From positions 1-64,000 of the forward strand of contig NZ_PCPG01000010.1 of NCBI RefSeq assembly GCF_002979655.1: DNA of 64,000 bases, in the 5' to 3' direction. A model generated the notes under the pieces. It saw only the letters and a list, made by a program, of their open reading frames with translations, ran no database searches and was not told where the DNA came from. Positions within the stretch are counted from its first letter, which is position 1, and every line of letters starts with the position of its first letter. Shown one piece after another: positions 18,390 to 27,248 of this stretch. The position numbers were made by a program, and so were the translations under genes. Source of the stretch: Microbacterium sp. MYb45 (GTDB lineage: Bacteria; Actinomycetota; Actinomycetes; Actinomycetales; Microbacteriaceae).

Positions 18390-21300
18390 TCAGACGGTGC
18401 GCGTGCGGCGTCGGACCGCCACCCCTCCCGCGACCAGGAGCATCAGCGCCAGCGCGATCGCGGCGACGGGGAACTCGGCACCGGTCGCGGCCAGACCACC
18501 CGCTCCGTCGGCGACACGGATGTCCGCCCAGCCGAGCAACACTCCATCGGCGTCGTACACCGCGATCCGATGCGCACCCAGCGCGGCATCGGTCGGTACC
18601 GTCACGGTGATCGCCCCTGCCGCGGACAGCGCGCCTGTCGCGAGCTGCACCGGGTCGGAGTACATCCACACCGCGATGTCCTCTCCCGCCGCGTCCGCGC
18701 CGACGGTGACCGTGACCTTCTGACCGCGGGTGGCGACCGCGGGATCGACCGTCACGCCGTTGCGGTTGCCGTCGACCAGGTCCGTGCCGGGCAGCGGCGG
18801 GTTCTGGCCACCCGGGTTCTCCCCACCGGGGTTCTCGCCGCCCGGGTTCTCCCCGTCGACGCCCGGAAGCGTGCCGGTGCGCAGCGACTCGGAGGCGAAG
18901 CCGTCGGCGAACCACCATACCGGACGCTGACCGTCGACCGAGAGCGAGGCCGGCGCGGTCGCGAAGCCCTCGTTGTTGATGTCGGGCATGCCGGCAGGAC
19001 GCGCGTACTGGACGATGCCCGGCTGGGCGGTGCCGTTGAGGGTGATCTCGGCCGAACGGCCCTGACAGCCGTCGTCGCAGACGGCCCACAGCGTGCCGCG
19101 CACGCTGTCGTAGTCGAGAGCCATCACGCCGGCGAGCCCGGGAGCGACCTCCGAGACCAGCGTCGCGGTCCCGTCACCGCGGAGGGCGAAGGCGTACACG
19201 TGGCCGTTGTCCTCGACCGCCACCAGGAACAGTCCGTCACCGTGGCCGGCATAGTCGGTGGGCTTGTACGCCGCACCGGTGTTGTCGTCGAAGAGCTTTC
19301 CGGCGAGCGCGGCATCCGGCACCCACTGCACGGCCTCCATGCCGAGGTTCGCCCCGACGGAGGGCAGCAGCGCGGTGAGGTCCCATTCCTGCTGGGCGAC
19401 GAGGTCCCCGTCCGACGCCTCCGGGTCGACCTTCAGCACCTTGTTCTGGTTCACCCCCTTGGCACCGTTGTCGCGCTCCGAGGCCACGTACACGAAGCCG
19501 TCTCCGTCGACCGTGATGCCCTCGGTGTCCGGACCTGCGGCACCCGCATCCGCGGCGTCCTTCTGGAAGCGGACCCGCTTGCCCGCATCCCAGCCGTCGA
19601 CCTTCTCGACCGAGCCGTCGGCGTGCGCCTCGAGCTTCCAGATGCGCCCCTCGCCGTTGTCGACCGCCCAGAGGAACGCGCCGTCGGCGGTCTCCTGCAC
19701 GTCGAGCCCCGAGCTGTCCTCGAGGAACGTCGGGATGCTGTCGAGCACGCGGACCTCGGCCGACCCGGGCCACGGCGAGACGGTGACCTCGCCGGCGCAG
19801 ACGTTCGCGGCGCCCTTCGAGGACGCGGTCGTCGCGGCGAAGGCACCCGTCGTGTCGGGGCAGCGCCCCCAGGTGATGGCTGCGTGTCCCTCGCCCCAGC
19901 TGGTCTCGTCGACGAGCAGCTCGCCGTCGAACAGCCGCACCGCGTCGCCGCCGCCCAGGCCGAAGCCGAGCTGCTCGCGCTCGATCACGAGGTACTCCCC
20001 CGCGCCGATGCGGGTTCCGGCCGGGATCGAATAGGCGTGGGTGTCGTCGTCGTCCTTCACCACGATGCCCGAGACGTCGAGGGCCGCGTCGGTCGGGTTC
20101 ACGAGCTCCACCCAGTCGTCGGGCGAGCCGCCGTCGGACTCGACCTCGTTGAGGCGCACCGGATTGCCGCAGGCGTTGCGCAGCCCCTTGGTCGAGACCG
20201 CGACATCGACGAAGTCGCCGGAGCCGTCGGCGCAGCGCGCCAGCACGCCCGCAGCGTGGGCGGTGTAGACGTGCTCGTCGACGGTGTTGCCGTTCGCATC
20301 GCGGACCGTCACGGTGTCGCCGTTGCCGAGACCGAAGACGAAGTTCGCCGGCTGGTCGAAGACGAAGTATGCGCCCGGCTGCAACGTCGTGCCGGCCGGC
20401 AGCGGTGTGGTCTCACCCGCATGACCGCTGGGGTCGCTGTCCATGACGCTCCAGCCCGACAGATCGACGGCCGTGCTGCCGGTGTTCGCGACCTCGACCC
20501 AGTCGGTGGTGTCGCCGTTCGACTCGATCTCGTTGATCACGACGTCGGGCATGACGCACGAGTTGGCGGCTCCGGGCGTCGAATGAGCGAGCACGAACGC
20601 GCCGACACCGTCCGGGCAGCGTGCGAGCGTGGCGGCGGAGAAGTCTCCGTCGATCGCCGCGTGCCCCTCCCACGGGAGGGTGTCGTCGATCTGCGCTGCT
20701 GCCGCGTCGAACAGGCGGATGCGGTCGGCGCTGCCGATGCCGATGGGGTCGCGGAACGCGGCCTCGGCTCCTCCGACGAGACCGATCGTGCCCTCATCGA
20801 CGACGAGGAACTCGCCCGCTCCGATCTGCGTGCCGGCCAGGAACTGCCAGCGGTGGTCGTCGGAGTTGTCGCGGATCTCGTAGCCCGAGATGTCGAGCGC
20901 CTCGGTTCCGGGGTTGTAGAACTCGACCCAGTCGGCGGGCTGCGAGTCGACCTCGTTGATCACGATGGAGCCGGCGACGGGAGCGACCGTGCAGTCGTTC
21001 GCTGCGCCGGGGGTCGCCGTCGTGGCATGCGCCCACTCGCCCGTGCCGTCGGCGCACCGGGCCCACACCGACAGCGGCGCGGTGTTCTCGTAGGCATAGG
21101 AGTCGGCCTCGGCGCCGCTCGGGTCGAAGAGCACGACCTCGTCGCCCTTGCCGAGTCCGAACGGGAAGTCGACGTCCTTCACGAGGACGAGGAACTCGCC
21201 GGGAGCGAGCGACGTGCCCTCCGGAGCCTCCCCGAAGCTGTCGCGCTTCTCGTCGGCGACCTTCCAGTCGGCGAGATCGACCGTCTCGGTGCCCGCGTTG

Positions 21301-21503
21301 TAGATCTCGATCTGGTCGGCGAGGCCGGTCGCCGCGTCGTCGTAGACGATCTCGTTGAGCACGAGGCTCGGCGCGGCCGAGACCTTCTCCGCCGGGCGGA
21401 TGCCGGGAGAGGCGCCGATGGCGGCGGCGGGAGTGGCGAGCAGGGCGGCGGCGCTCAGTGCGCACACCGCCGCGACCGCGGCTGCGGATTGCAGGCGGGG
21501 CAT
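18390..21503 (-). CDS. Large lamin-tail surface protein with LAxTG-like sorting signal
   Basis: 1037 aa secreted protein. A signal peptide covers about residues 1-29. Four lamin-tail domains follow, each starting with a V/L-x-NE(I/V) motif (LVLNEIVYDD, IVINEVDSQ, VVINEIESNGD, VRLNEVESDGG) up to about residue 585. Residues about 600-890 form a predicted beta-propeller of the esterase/phytase-like type (GPDTEGITVDGDGFVYVASE, GHGDGLFLVAVEDNGHVYAF). A Gly/Pro/Asn repeat linker and an Ig-like region lead to LAATGAEFP, a transmembrane helix and a basic tail, i.e. a class E sortase-type anchor. SD AGGAG precedes the ATG. Likely binds extracellular DNA or another polymer; true activity unknown. Confidence 0.85.
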   Translation of the reverse strand: MPRLQSAAAVAAVCALSAAALLATPAAAIGASPGIRPAEKVSAAPSLVLNEIVYDDAATGLADQIEIYNAGTETVDLADWKVADEKRDSFGEAPEGTSLAPGEFLVLVKDVDFPFGLGKGDEVVLFDPSGAEADSYAYENTAPLSVWARCADGTGEWAHATTATPGAANDCTVAPVAGSIVINEVDSQPADWVEFYNPGTEALDISGYEIRDNSDDHRWQFLAGTQIGAGEFLVVDEGTIGLVGGAEAAFRDPIGIGSADRIRLFDAAAAQIDDTLPWEGHAAIDGDFSAATLARCPDGVGAFVLAHSTPGAANSCVMPDVVINEIESNGDTTDWVEVANTGSTAVDLSGWSVMDSDPSGHAGETTPLPAGTTLQPGAYFVFDQPANFVFGLGNGDTVTVRDANGNTVDEHVYTAHAAGVLARCADGSGDFVDVAVSTKGLRNACGNPVRLNEVESDGGSPDDWVELVNPTDAALDVSGIVVKDDDDTHAYSIPAGTRIGAGEYLVIEREQLGFGLGGGDAVRLFDGELLVDETSWGEGHAAITWGRCPDTTGAFAATTASSKGAANVCAGEVTVSPWPGSAEVRVLDSIPTFLEDSSGLDVQETADGAFLWAVDNGEGRIWKLEAHADGSVEKVDGWDAGKRVRFQKDAADAGAAGPDTEGITVDGDGFVYVASERDNGAKGVNQNKVLKVDPEASDGDLVAQQEWDLTALLPSVGANLGMEAVQWVPDAALAGKLFDDNTGAAYKPTDYAGHGDGLFLVAVEDNGHVYAFALRGDGTATLVSEVAPGLAGVMALDYDSVRGTLWAVCDDGCQGRSAEITLNGTAQPGIVQYARPAGMPDINNEGFATAPASLSVDGQRPVWWFADGFASESLRTGTLPGVDGENPGGENPGGENPGGQNPPLPGTDLVDGNRNGVTVDPAVATRGQKVTVTVGADAAGEDIAVWMYSDPVQLATGALSAAGAITVTVPTDAALGAHRIAVYDADGVLLGWADIRVADGAGGLAATGAEFPVAAIALALMLLVAGGVAVRRRTRTV
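18783..18858. repeat. Short tandem repeat encoding an NPGGE linker
   Basis: Near-identical 15-base units encode the tandem NPGGE(N) repeat that links the propeller to the Ig-like and anchor part of the surface protein. It is probably a flexible cell-wall spanner and a site prone to length change. Confidence 0.7.
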
Positions 21504-21668
21504 GGAGGACTCCTGGGGGTCGGCCGGCAGGCCCCAGGCGGGGCCCGACCGGACTCAGTCGGGTACCAGCCCAGACCACCGATCCCGCGTGGCCGCGAAG
21601 AATCCCTCCGGTGCACGGAAGGTGAACGGGAGGTGGCGACTTCCCGTTCCCCTTCCGTTCTCACATCC

Positions 21669-22688
21669 TCAGGCGATGCGGGTGCCCGGCGGCAGACGCT
21701 TCGCGGGCGTCCGCGTACGCGCCCATGCCCCGGCGAACAGCGAGCCGGCGATGACGATCTGCACGCCGAGTCCCACGAACCAGCTGGGCACCGACGAGTC
21801 CATGATCTCCTCCGGCGTGCGGTAGCCGCCGTTCGGGTCGCACTCGTCCCAGCGCTGTTCGAGCGGCGACTGCTGCGCGCTGCGCACGCCGAGCTTGATC
21901 TGGCCGAACAGGTCGACCGGGTACCCCTCGGGCGAGAACTCCGTGGGGGTCGCATCGGCGAGCACGACGAACGGGTTGGCCGACAGCGCCCACCAGACGT
22001 AGTCGAATCGCGGCACCTCGTAGGTGGTGCCGACCTCCCACTCGTCGCAGATGGGGGCGCCGTTCGCGTCGTACGGGCGCGAGTATGTCGTCGCCTCGCT
22101 GCGCACGGCCATGCCGCCCAGCCCGAAGGCGATGAGCGTGCCGAACACGAGGCCGGCGACCACGAGATACGTCGCCGCGACCGAGAACAGCGGGCGGGCG
22201 ATGAGCCCGCTCAGGCCGACGCCGATGGCCGCGACCACGATGATCTCGACCGCGAGCACGAGCAGCGAGACCAGCAGCACGAGCGCATCCGCTCCCCCGC
22301 CCAGGAGCGACAGGGCGAGGAACGGCACGGCGACCAGCAGGAAGGCGCCGCCGGTCGCGATGGCGGCGAGGAGCTTGCCGAGCATGATGTCGCCGGTCGA
22401 CGCCGCAGTCACCTGGACCGCGGCAAGGGTCGCCGCATCACGGTCGCCGTTGATCGCGTTGCCGCTGAGGGTCGGCGACACCAGCACGACCAGCAGCAGC
22501 ACGATGTTGACGACGATGGAGTAGACGCCGGCACCGACGAAGTCGCCCCAGGAGTACACGGCGAAGGCGAGCCCGGTGACCCCGAGCAGGATGAGCGCGA
22601 AGACACCCAGCAGGACGTACCACCCGACGCTCCGCAGCCGCTGGGTCAGTTCGAGTCGGGCGATGATCCCGATGTTCGCGAGGCTCAT
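21669..22688 (-). CDS. ABC-2 type transporter permease
   Basis: 339 aa membrane protein with about six hydrophobic segments (for example VGWYVLLGVFALILLGVTGLAF and FVGAGVYSIVVNIVLLLVVLVSP). A large polar extracellular region lies between the fifth and last helix (about residues 205-305) and carries two cysteines. Its ATG overlaps the stop of the upstream ATPase by four bases (ATGA), so the two are translationally coupled and form one exporter. The exported substrate is unknown. The gene ends 160 bases from the surface protein start, on the same strand. Confidence 0.87.
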   Translation of the reverse strand: MSLANIGIIARLELTQRLRSVGWYVLLGVFALILLGVTGLAFAVYSWGDFVGAGVYSIVVNIVLLLVVLVSPTLSGNAINGDRDAATLAAVQVTAASTGDIMLGKLLAAIATGGAFLLVAVPFLALSLLGGGADALVLLVSLLVLAVEIIVVAAIGVGLSGLIARPLFSVAATYLVVAGLVFGTLIAFGLGGMAVRSEATTYSRPYDANGAPICDEWEVGTTYEVPRFDYVWWALSANPFVVLADATPTEFSPEGYPVDLFGQIKLGVRSAQQSPLEQRWDECDPNGGYRTPEEIMDSSVPSWFVGLGVQIVIAGSLFAGAWARTRTPAKRLPPGTRIA

Positions 22689-23746
22689 GCTCCCGTCTCC
22701 GTTCCGGTCGGTGCTGCGGGGGCGGGTGGCGCCGGTGGTGCGGCGGGTGGCGCGGGTGGTGCAGCGGGCGAAGAGGGTGCCGGCGGTGCCGGATGCTGCG
22801 GGGCGAAAGCGGCGGCTTGCGGCAGCGGCGCATGCGACAGGTTGAGGAACGTGTGCTCCAGATCGCTCTGCGCCGGGGCGAACTCCGCTACCGGCAGGCC
22901 CGCTTCGACGAGCGTGCGCAATGACTGCGCCGCCGCATCCTCACCCGCGAATCCGACGAGTACCGCTCCGCGATCCGTGGCGAGGGAGTCCGGGGACAGG
23001 CCGAGGTTCGATGCCACCTGCCAGGTGTCGGCGTTCAGACGTTCCGGCGTCGCGCCGGCCAGGCGCACGCGCCACGCGCGCACAGAGGTCTGCAGGGGAG
23101 CCGCGTCCACCACGGCACCGGCCACGAGGAAGACCGAATCGTCGACCACCTCTTCCAACTCCGAGAGGATGTGGCTCGAGATCAGCACCGTGCGCCCCTC
23201 GGCGGCCAGGCGACGCAGCAGCTCGCGCAGTTGGACACGCGCCTCGGGGTCGAGTCCGGATGCCGGCTCGTCGAGAAGCAGCACCTGGGGGTCGTGCACG
23301 AGGGCGCGGGCGAGGCCGAGCTTCTGCTTCTGTCCCCGCGACAGCACCTTCGCGGGCGAGTCCGCGAGCTCCCCAAGCCCGACGAGTGTGAGCAGCTGCT
23401 GCGCCCGCGCGGCGGCGTCCGGCTTCTCGATGCCGTACAGGCGGGCGGTGGTGACGATGGTCTCCCGCGCCGTGAGCGACGGCCAGGCGCCGAGTGCGTC
23501 CGGCATCCAGCCCAGCAGACGCCGAGCCGCGAGCGGGTCGACCGACGGGTCGACGCCGCCGATGCTGATCGTCCCGCTGTCCGGGGCGAGGAGTGAGGCG
23601 AGCATGAGGAGCAGCGTCGTCTTGCCCGCCCCGTTCGGCCCGACCAGCCCGGTCACGCGGCCCGGCTCGGCTCGCAGGGTGGCCCCTCGCACCGCCTGCA
23701 CCGTTCCGAACGCTCTACTGACGTCTTGCACCACGATTCCGGTCAT
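22685..23746 (-). CDS. ABC transporter ATP-binding protein with proline-alanine tail
   Basis: 353 aa. Walker A is GPNGAGKTTLLLML (about residues 37-50), the signature LSRGQKQKLGLARAL (near 137) and Walker B VLLLDEPASGLDPEA. It drives the ABC-2 permease encoded immediately downstream with a 4-base overlap. The last 45 residues are almost only Pro and Ala (APPAPSSPAAPPAPP and similar), a disordered extension not usual in this family. That tail is encoded by low-complexity DNA, which can vary by slippage. Typical for exporters of drugs, lipids or peptides; no substrate can be named. Confidence 0.88.
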   Translation of the reverse strand: MTGIVVQDVSRAFGTVQAVRGATLRAEPGRVTGLVGPNGAGKTTLLLMLASLLAPDSGTISIGGVDPSVDPLAARRLLGWMPDALGAWPSLTARETIVTTARLYGIEKPDAAARAQQLLTLVGLGELADSPAKVLSRGQKQKLGLARALVHDPQVLLLDEPASGLDPEARVQLRELLRRLAAEGRTVLISSHILSELEEVVDDSVFLVAGAVVDAAPLQTSVRAWRVRLAGATPERLNADTWQVASNLGLSPDSLATDRGAVLVGFAGEDAAAQSLRTLVEAGLPVAEFAPAQSDLEHTFLNLSHAPLPQAAAFAPQHPAPPAPSSPAAPPAPPAAPPAPPAPAAPTGTETGA

Positions 23747-23835
23747 GCGGTCAGTCTGGCATCCGGACCGCCGCGCGCCCGGGACCTCGGGGCGGATGCT
23801 CAGACACCGAGCCGCACGGGTGACACAATCTCCCC

Positions 23836-24234
23836 ATGCGCACGATCCTCAACATCATCTGGGTCATCCTGGCCGGATGGGCCCTGTTCCTCGGGTACGT
23901 CCTGGCCGGCATCCTGCTGTGCATCCCGATCATCACGATCCCGTGGGCGATCGCCTCGTTCCGTATCGCCGCCTACGCGATCTGGCCGTTCGGGCGCGAG
24001 GTCATCAGCAAGCCGACGGCCGGCGTCGGCTCGTTCCTCGGCAACGTCCTGTGGGTGGTCCTCGCCGGCTGGTGGCTCGCGATCGGGCACATCGTCTCCG
24101 GCATCCTGCTGTGCGTCACGATCATCGGCATCCCGATGGGCATCGCCGACTTCAAGATGGTTCCGATCTCGCTCATGCCGCTCGGCAAGGAGATCGTCTC
24201 CACCCGTCGCGGCGCGTTCGACCGCACTCTCTGA
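23836..24234 (+). CDS. YccF-domain membrane protein
   Basis: 132 aa with two copies of the YccF motif: WVILAGWALFLGYVLAGILLCIPIITIPWAIASFRIAAYAIWPFG and WVVLAGWWLAIGHIVSGILLCVTIIGIPMGIADFKMVPISLMPLG. Each copy is two short hydrophobic helices. The YccF family is inner-membrane and of unknown function. The ATG gives the full first repeat. Divergent from the ABC transporter genes. Confidence 0.9.
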   Translation: MRTILNIIWVILAGWALFLGYVLAGILLCIPIITIPWAIASFRIAAYAIWPFGREVISKPTAGVGSFLGNVLWVVLAGWWLAIGHIVSGILLCVTIIGIPMGIADFKMVPISLMPLGKEIVSTRRGAFDRTL

Positions 24235-24259
24235 CCCGGCCGCTGCCTACACTGGGGCG

Positions 24260-24721
24260 ATGGATGCCGCCCGCCTGATCGCCTGGGATCACGAGCTCCG
24301 CTCGGCGCACTCGCGCCTGCGCGCGGCGCTCGCCGCCACCCGTGAGGCCCTCGATCAGGGCGGCTCGGCACCCGATGCCACGTCCGAGCTCGTGCTCTAC
24401 TGCATCGGCTTCTGCGCGGCTCTCGACGGCCACCACGGCGCCGAGGACCGCATGCTCTTCCCCGCGCTGCGCACGGAGCATCCCGAACTCGGTGGCGTGA
24501 TCGACAAGCTCATGCAGGACCACTCGATGCTCGCCCACCTGCTCGGCTCGCTGCGCACCGCGGCGGAGCGGGGAGATGATGCGCCCACCATCGCCGGACA
24601 CCTCGACGGCATCGCCGCGATCATGGAGTCGCACTTCCGGTTCGAGGAGCGCGAGATCCTCGAACCGCTGCGCGCACTAGCGCTCGACGGCGACGTGAAG
24701 ACCGTCCTCGGTCCGCTCTGA
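24260..24721 (+). CDS. Hemerythrin-like (HHE) domain protein
   Basis: 153 aa four-helix bundle protein. Metal-binding His/Glu pattern: WDHELRSAHSRL at the N-terminus, DGHHGAEDRMLFPAL near residue 60, MQDHSMLAHLLGSL near 90 and MESHFRFEEREILEPL near 120. This spacing fits a di-iron hemerythrin-like domain that may bind oxygen or nitric oxide, or take part in signalling. The start is ATG 25 bases after the YccF stop, so the two may be co-transcribed. Ends 27 bases from a convergent gene. Confidence 0.87.
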   Translation: MDAARLIAWDHELRSAHSRLRAALAATREALDQGGSAPDATSELVLYCIGFCAALDGHHGAEDRMLFPALRTEHPELGGVIDKLMQDHSMLAHLLGSLRTAAERGDDAPTIAGHLDGIAAIMESHFRFEEREILEPLRALALDGDVKTVLGPL

Positions 24722-24748
24722 CCCGCGGCGGCCGGAAGACACCTCCGC

Positions 24749-25735
24749 TCAGCTGCGGAAGAACGCGACGCCCAGATCGGGATGGTCCACGAACACGCCG
24801 TCGACGCCCTGGCGCGCGATGACGCCCCACTCCGACTCGTAGTCCCCGAACGCCGAGCGCCCTCCCGAGCCGCGGAACTCCGGCGACAGGAACGCGTTCT
24901 CCGGCCGGCACGTCCACGTGAAGACCGCGAGGCCGCGCGCATGCGCATCCGCGACGATCGTGTTGCCGCGGTCGAGCAGCATCTTCTTGTTGACGCTGAT
25001 GCCGTCGACACGTCCGACGAGGCCGTCGAGCCCCTGCGGGGTGACGGTCGCCTTGTACGTGAGCGCCTGCTTGCCCTCGGCCACCAGCCGGTCGTACGGG
25101 CGACCGGTCGCCTCGATCAGGTAGATGTACGACGCCGCGACGCCGCGCTCCCGCAGCTGCCCGAGCACCGTCGACTCGAAGCACTCGATCACCAGCGGCA
25201 GCTCTCCGTCGGCCCACCCCGCATCCCGCAGCTCACGCTCGATCAGCGGAGCCAGGTCGAGGCCGATGCTCGCGAAGTAGGTGGCGTGCTTGACCTCGAG
25301 CACCACGCCGATCTCCCGCCCGTGCTCGGTCGAACCGTCGCGCACGATGTCGAGCACGTCACGCAGGCGGAGGATGGCCTGCGAGTCGTCGAAGCTCGCG
25401 CTCGAGACCCGCACCTCGGGCAGCCGCTCGCGCCCGCGCAGAGTCGACAGCTCCGCCCAGGTGAAGTCCTCGGTGAACCAACCGGTCAGCGCCTGTCCGT
25501 CGACGCGCTTGGTCGTCTTTCGGTCGGCGAACTCCGGATGCAGGGCGACGTCGGTCGTGCCCGAGATCTCGTTCTCATGCCGCACGACGAGGACGCCGTC
25601 CTTCGTGGCCACGACGTCGGGTTCCACGGCATCCACTCCCATGGCGAGCGCGAGCTCGTAGGAGGAGCGGCTGTGCTCCGGTCGATAGCCGGGCGCACCG
25701 CGGTGCCCGATGACGAGGGGTGATTTCCTGGGCAC
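24749..25735 (-). CDS. Glycerophosphodiester phosphodiesterase
   Basis: 328 aa from a GTG at 25735. Hydrolyses glycerophosphodiesters to glycerol-3-phosphate and an alcohol. The GDPD signature is clear: LVIGHRGAPGYRPEHSRSSYELALAMG with catalytic His in HRG, then DAVEPDVVATKDGVLVVRHEN with metal-binding Glu/Asp and the second His. EVKHATYF and VFTWTCRPEN are later family motifs. The frame is open 30 codons further upstream to a start that overlaps the divergent BI-1 gene start, leaving no promoter. The GTG with a GAGAG SD is therefore preferred. No signal peptide is evident, so cytosolic. Confidence 0.9.
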   Translation of the reverse strand: MPRKSPLVIGHRGAPGYRPEHSRSSYELALAMGVDAVEPDVVATKDGVLVVRHENEISGTTDVALHPEFADRKTTKRVDGQALTGWFTEDFTWAELSTLRGRERLPEVRVSSASFDDSQAILRLRDVLDIVRDGSTEHGREIGVVLEVKHATYFASIGLDLAPLIERELRDAGWADGELPLVIECFESTVLGQLRERGVAASYIYLIEATGRPYDRLVAEGKQALTYKATVTPQGLDGLVGRVDGISVNKKMLLDRGNTIVADAHARGLAVFTWTCRPENAFLSPEFRGSGGRSAFGDYESEWGVIARQGVDGVFVDHPDLGVAFFRS

Positions 25736-25824
25736 GCTCTCAGCGTAGAACACGCCTGGAGCGCCATCGCCCGAGTATCGTGGAGGAAAGAGACCTACAA
25801 CCCCCTTTGGAGTGAGGCCCACCA

Positions 25825-26751
25825 ATGAGCAACTTCGCTTTCAACAACCCTGCTTTCCAGCAGCAGGACCCGCGCAATGTCGCGACCTACCCGGGCGGAC
25901 CTCAGGCTGCTCAGGGCGCGCAGAACGCCTCGCTCCAGCACGGGGCGATGGATGTCGCGGCCAACGCGCAGCTCGAGGGCATGTACGCCGCCCCGCCTGC
26001 CGGTGCGATCGAGACCGACCGGATGTCCGTCGAGGACACCGTCTGGAAGACCGCCGGCCTGTTCGCCATCCTGCTCGTCACCGCAGCCATCGGCTGGGTG
26101 TGGACGCTCGGTGGGATCGACGCTCCGCCGTACAACCCCCAGAACCCGGCGCCCGTCAACATGATGCCGTGGATCATCGGTGCGCTCGGCGGCTTCGTGC
26201 TCGCGATGGTCATCACCTTCACCTCGCGCAAGAAGGTGCGCCCCGCGCTGATCTTCGCCTACGCCGCGCTCGAAGGCCTCTTCATCGGTGGCATCTCGGC
26301 GTTCTTCGAGGTCATCTACCCCGGCATCGTGTTCCAGGCCACCCTCGCGACCGTCTCGGTCGTCGGCGTGACCCTGGCCCTCTTCGCAAGCGGCAAGATC
26401 CGCGCGTCGAAGAAGGCGACCAAGATCTTCATGATCGCGATGATCGGCTACCTGGTCTTCTCGCTGCTGAACCTCGTCCTCATGTGGACCGGCGTCCTGC
26501 CGCAGGATCAGGCGTTCGGCATGCTCAGCGCCACCATCATGGGCATCCCGCTCGGCGTCATCATCGGCGTCCTCGTCGTGATCATGGCCGCGTACTCGCT
26601 GGTGCTCGACTTCGACCAGATCCAGCAGGGTGTCCGCAACGGCGCTCCCCGCCAGTACGGGTGGCTCGGCGCCTTCGGCATCATGGTCACGGTCGTGTGG
26701 CTCTACGTCGAGATCCTGCGCATCATCGCGATCGTCCGCGGCAACAACTGA
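25825..26751 (+). CDS. Bax inhibitor-1/YccA family membrane protein
   Basis: 308 aa. The first 70 residues are polar and Asn/Gln-rich (SNFAFNNPAFQQQDPRN), followed by seven hydrophobic segments from about residue 78. The C-terminal VLDFDQIQQGVRNGAPRQYGWLGAFGIMVTVVWLYVEILRI is the hallmark of the family, in which the buried aspartates form a pH sensor for a calcium leak in characterised homologues. The transport role here is inferred from homology. The ATG is the first in the frame, with an SD-like GGAGTGAGG upstream. Confidence 0.9.
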   Translation: MSNFAFNNPAFQQQDPRNVATYPGGPQAAQGAQNASLQHGAMDVAANAQLEGMYAAPPAGAIETDRMSVEDTVWKTAGLFAILLVTAAIGWVWTLGGIDAPPYNPQNPAPVNMMPWIIGALGGFVLAMVITFTSRKKVRPALIFAYAALEGLFIGGISAFFEVIYPGIVFQATLATVSVVGVTLALFASGKIRASKKATKIFMIAMIGYLVFSLLNLVLMWTGVLPQDQAFGMLSATIMGIPLGVIIGVLVVIMAAYSLVLDFDQIQQGVRNGAPRQYGWLGAFGIMVTVVWLYVEILRIIAIVRGNN

Positions 26752-26765
26752 CGCGAACCACCGTT

Positions 26766-26802
26766 CAAAAGGCCCGTCTCCCCCGTGGAGGCGGGCCTTT
26801 TG
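26766..26802 (+). terminator. Intrinsic terminator after the BI-1 gene
   Basis: CAAAAGGCCCG and its exact complement CGGGCCTTTTG (11-base arms) around a 15-base loop, with a T run in the right arm. It lies 15 bases after the stop. Confidence 0.9.
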
Positions 26803-26911
26803 GCACACCCGGGGAGGTGTGCGCAAGGGGTTGTCGTGCGGTCGCGAAGACCGGCAGTGTGGGTGTCACGAGCCCTGGCCCCCCGGGGCTCCCGACACAT
26901 AGGAGCTGACC

Positions 26912-27184
26912 ATGAGTTTTCTCGGCTTTCTTCTCCTCGGCCTGATCGCCGGGGCCATCGCCAAGCTGATCCTGCCCGGCAAGCAGGGTGGCGGGTGGTT
27001 CATCACCCTCCTTCTCGGTGTCGTCGGCGCCCTGCTCGGCGGCTGGCTCGGCAGCCTGATCCTCAACCGCCCGCTGACCGAGTTCTGGGATCTGGGCACC
27101 TGGCTCCTCGCCATCGCCGGTTCGATCATCGTCCTGCTGATCTACGGCCTGATCGCGGGTCGCGGTCAGAAGGTCAACGACTGA
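26912..27184 (+). CDS. GlsB/YeaQ/YmgE family small membrane protein
   Basis: 90 aa with three hydrophobic helices and glycine zipper-like pattern: LGLILLGLIAGAIAKLILPGKQGGGWFITLLLGVVGALLGGWLG is close to the family signature. Members are stress-associated (transglycosylase-associated) membrane proteins of unknown mechanism. SD AGGAG lies 7 bases before the ATG. Bases 26805-26911 upstream hold only its promoter region; no clear -10 was identified. Confidence 0.88.
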   Translation: MSFLGFLLLGLIAGAIAKLILPGKQGGGWFITLLLGVVGALLGGWLGSLILNRPLTEFWDLGTWLLAIAGSIIVLLIYGLIAGRGQKVND

Positions 27185-27206
27185 CGCTTCCCCGAAATCC
27201 CACACG

Positions 27207-27248
27207 CCCGTTCCCTTCGGCAGCCTCGCGCTTCCCGAAGGGGGCGGG
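27207..27248. terminator. Convergent terminator hairpin
   Basis: Hairpin CCCGTTCCCTTCGG pairing with CCGAAGGGGGCGGG (two G-T wobbles) between the convergent GlsB-like and sigma factor genes. Confidence 0.7.

Noticed and set aside
18783-18858. Repeats that might look like a short CRISPR or VNTR locus
   Set aside because: They are in frame and encode an NPGGE protein linker; there are no spacers.
18330-24278. Very long open frame on the plus strand over the surface protein and ABC genes
   Set aside because: It is antisense to well-supported genes with clear domains. Long antisense frames are expected in very high-GC DNA, and its translation is Arg/Asp/Gly-rich without any domain.
25773-25780. 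GAGTATCG also occurs before the BI-1 gene, as in the TetR operator at 8129
   Set aside because: The second arm is missing, so it is not a palindrome; probably part of a -10 region.
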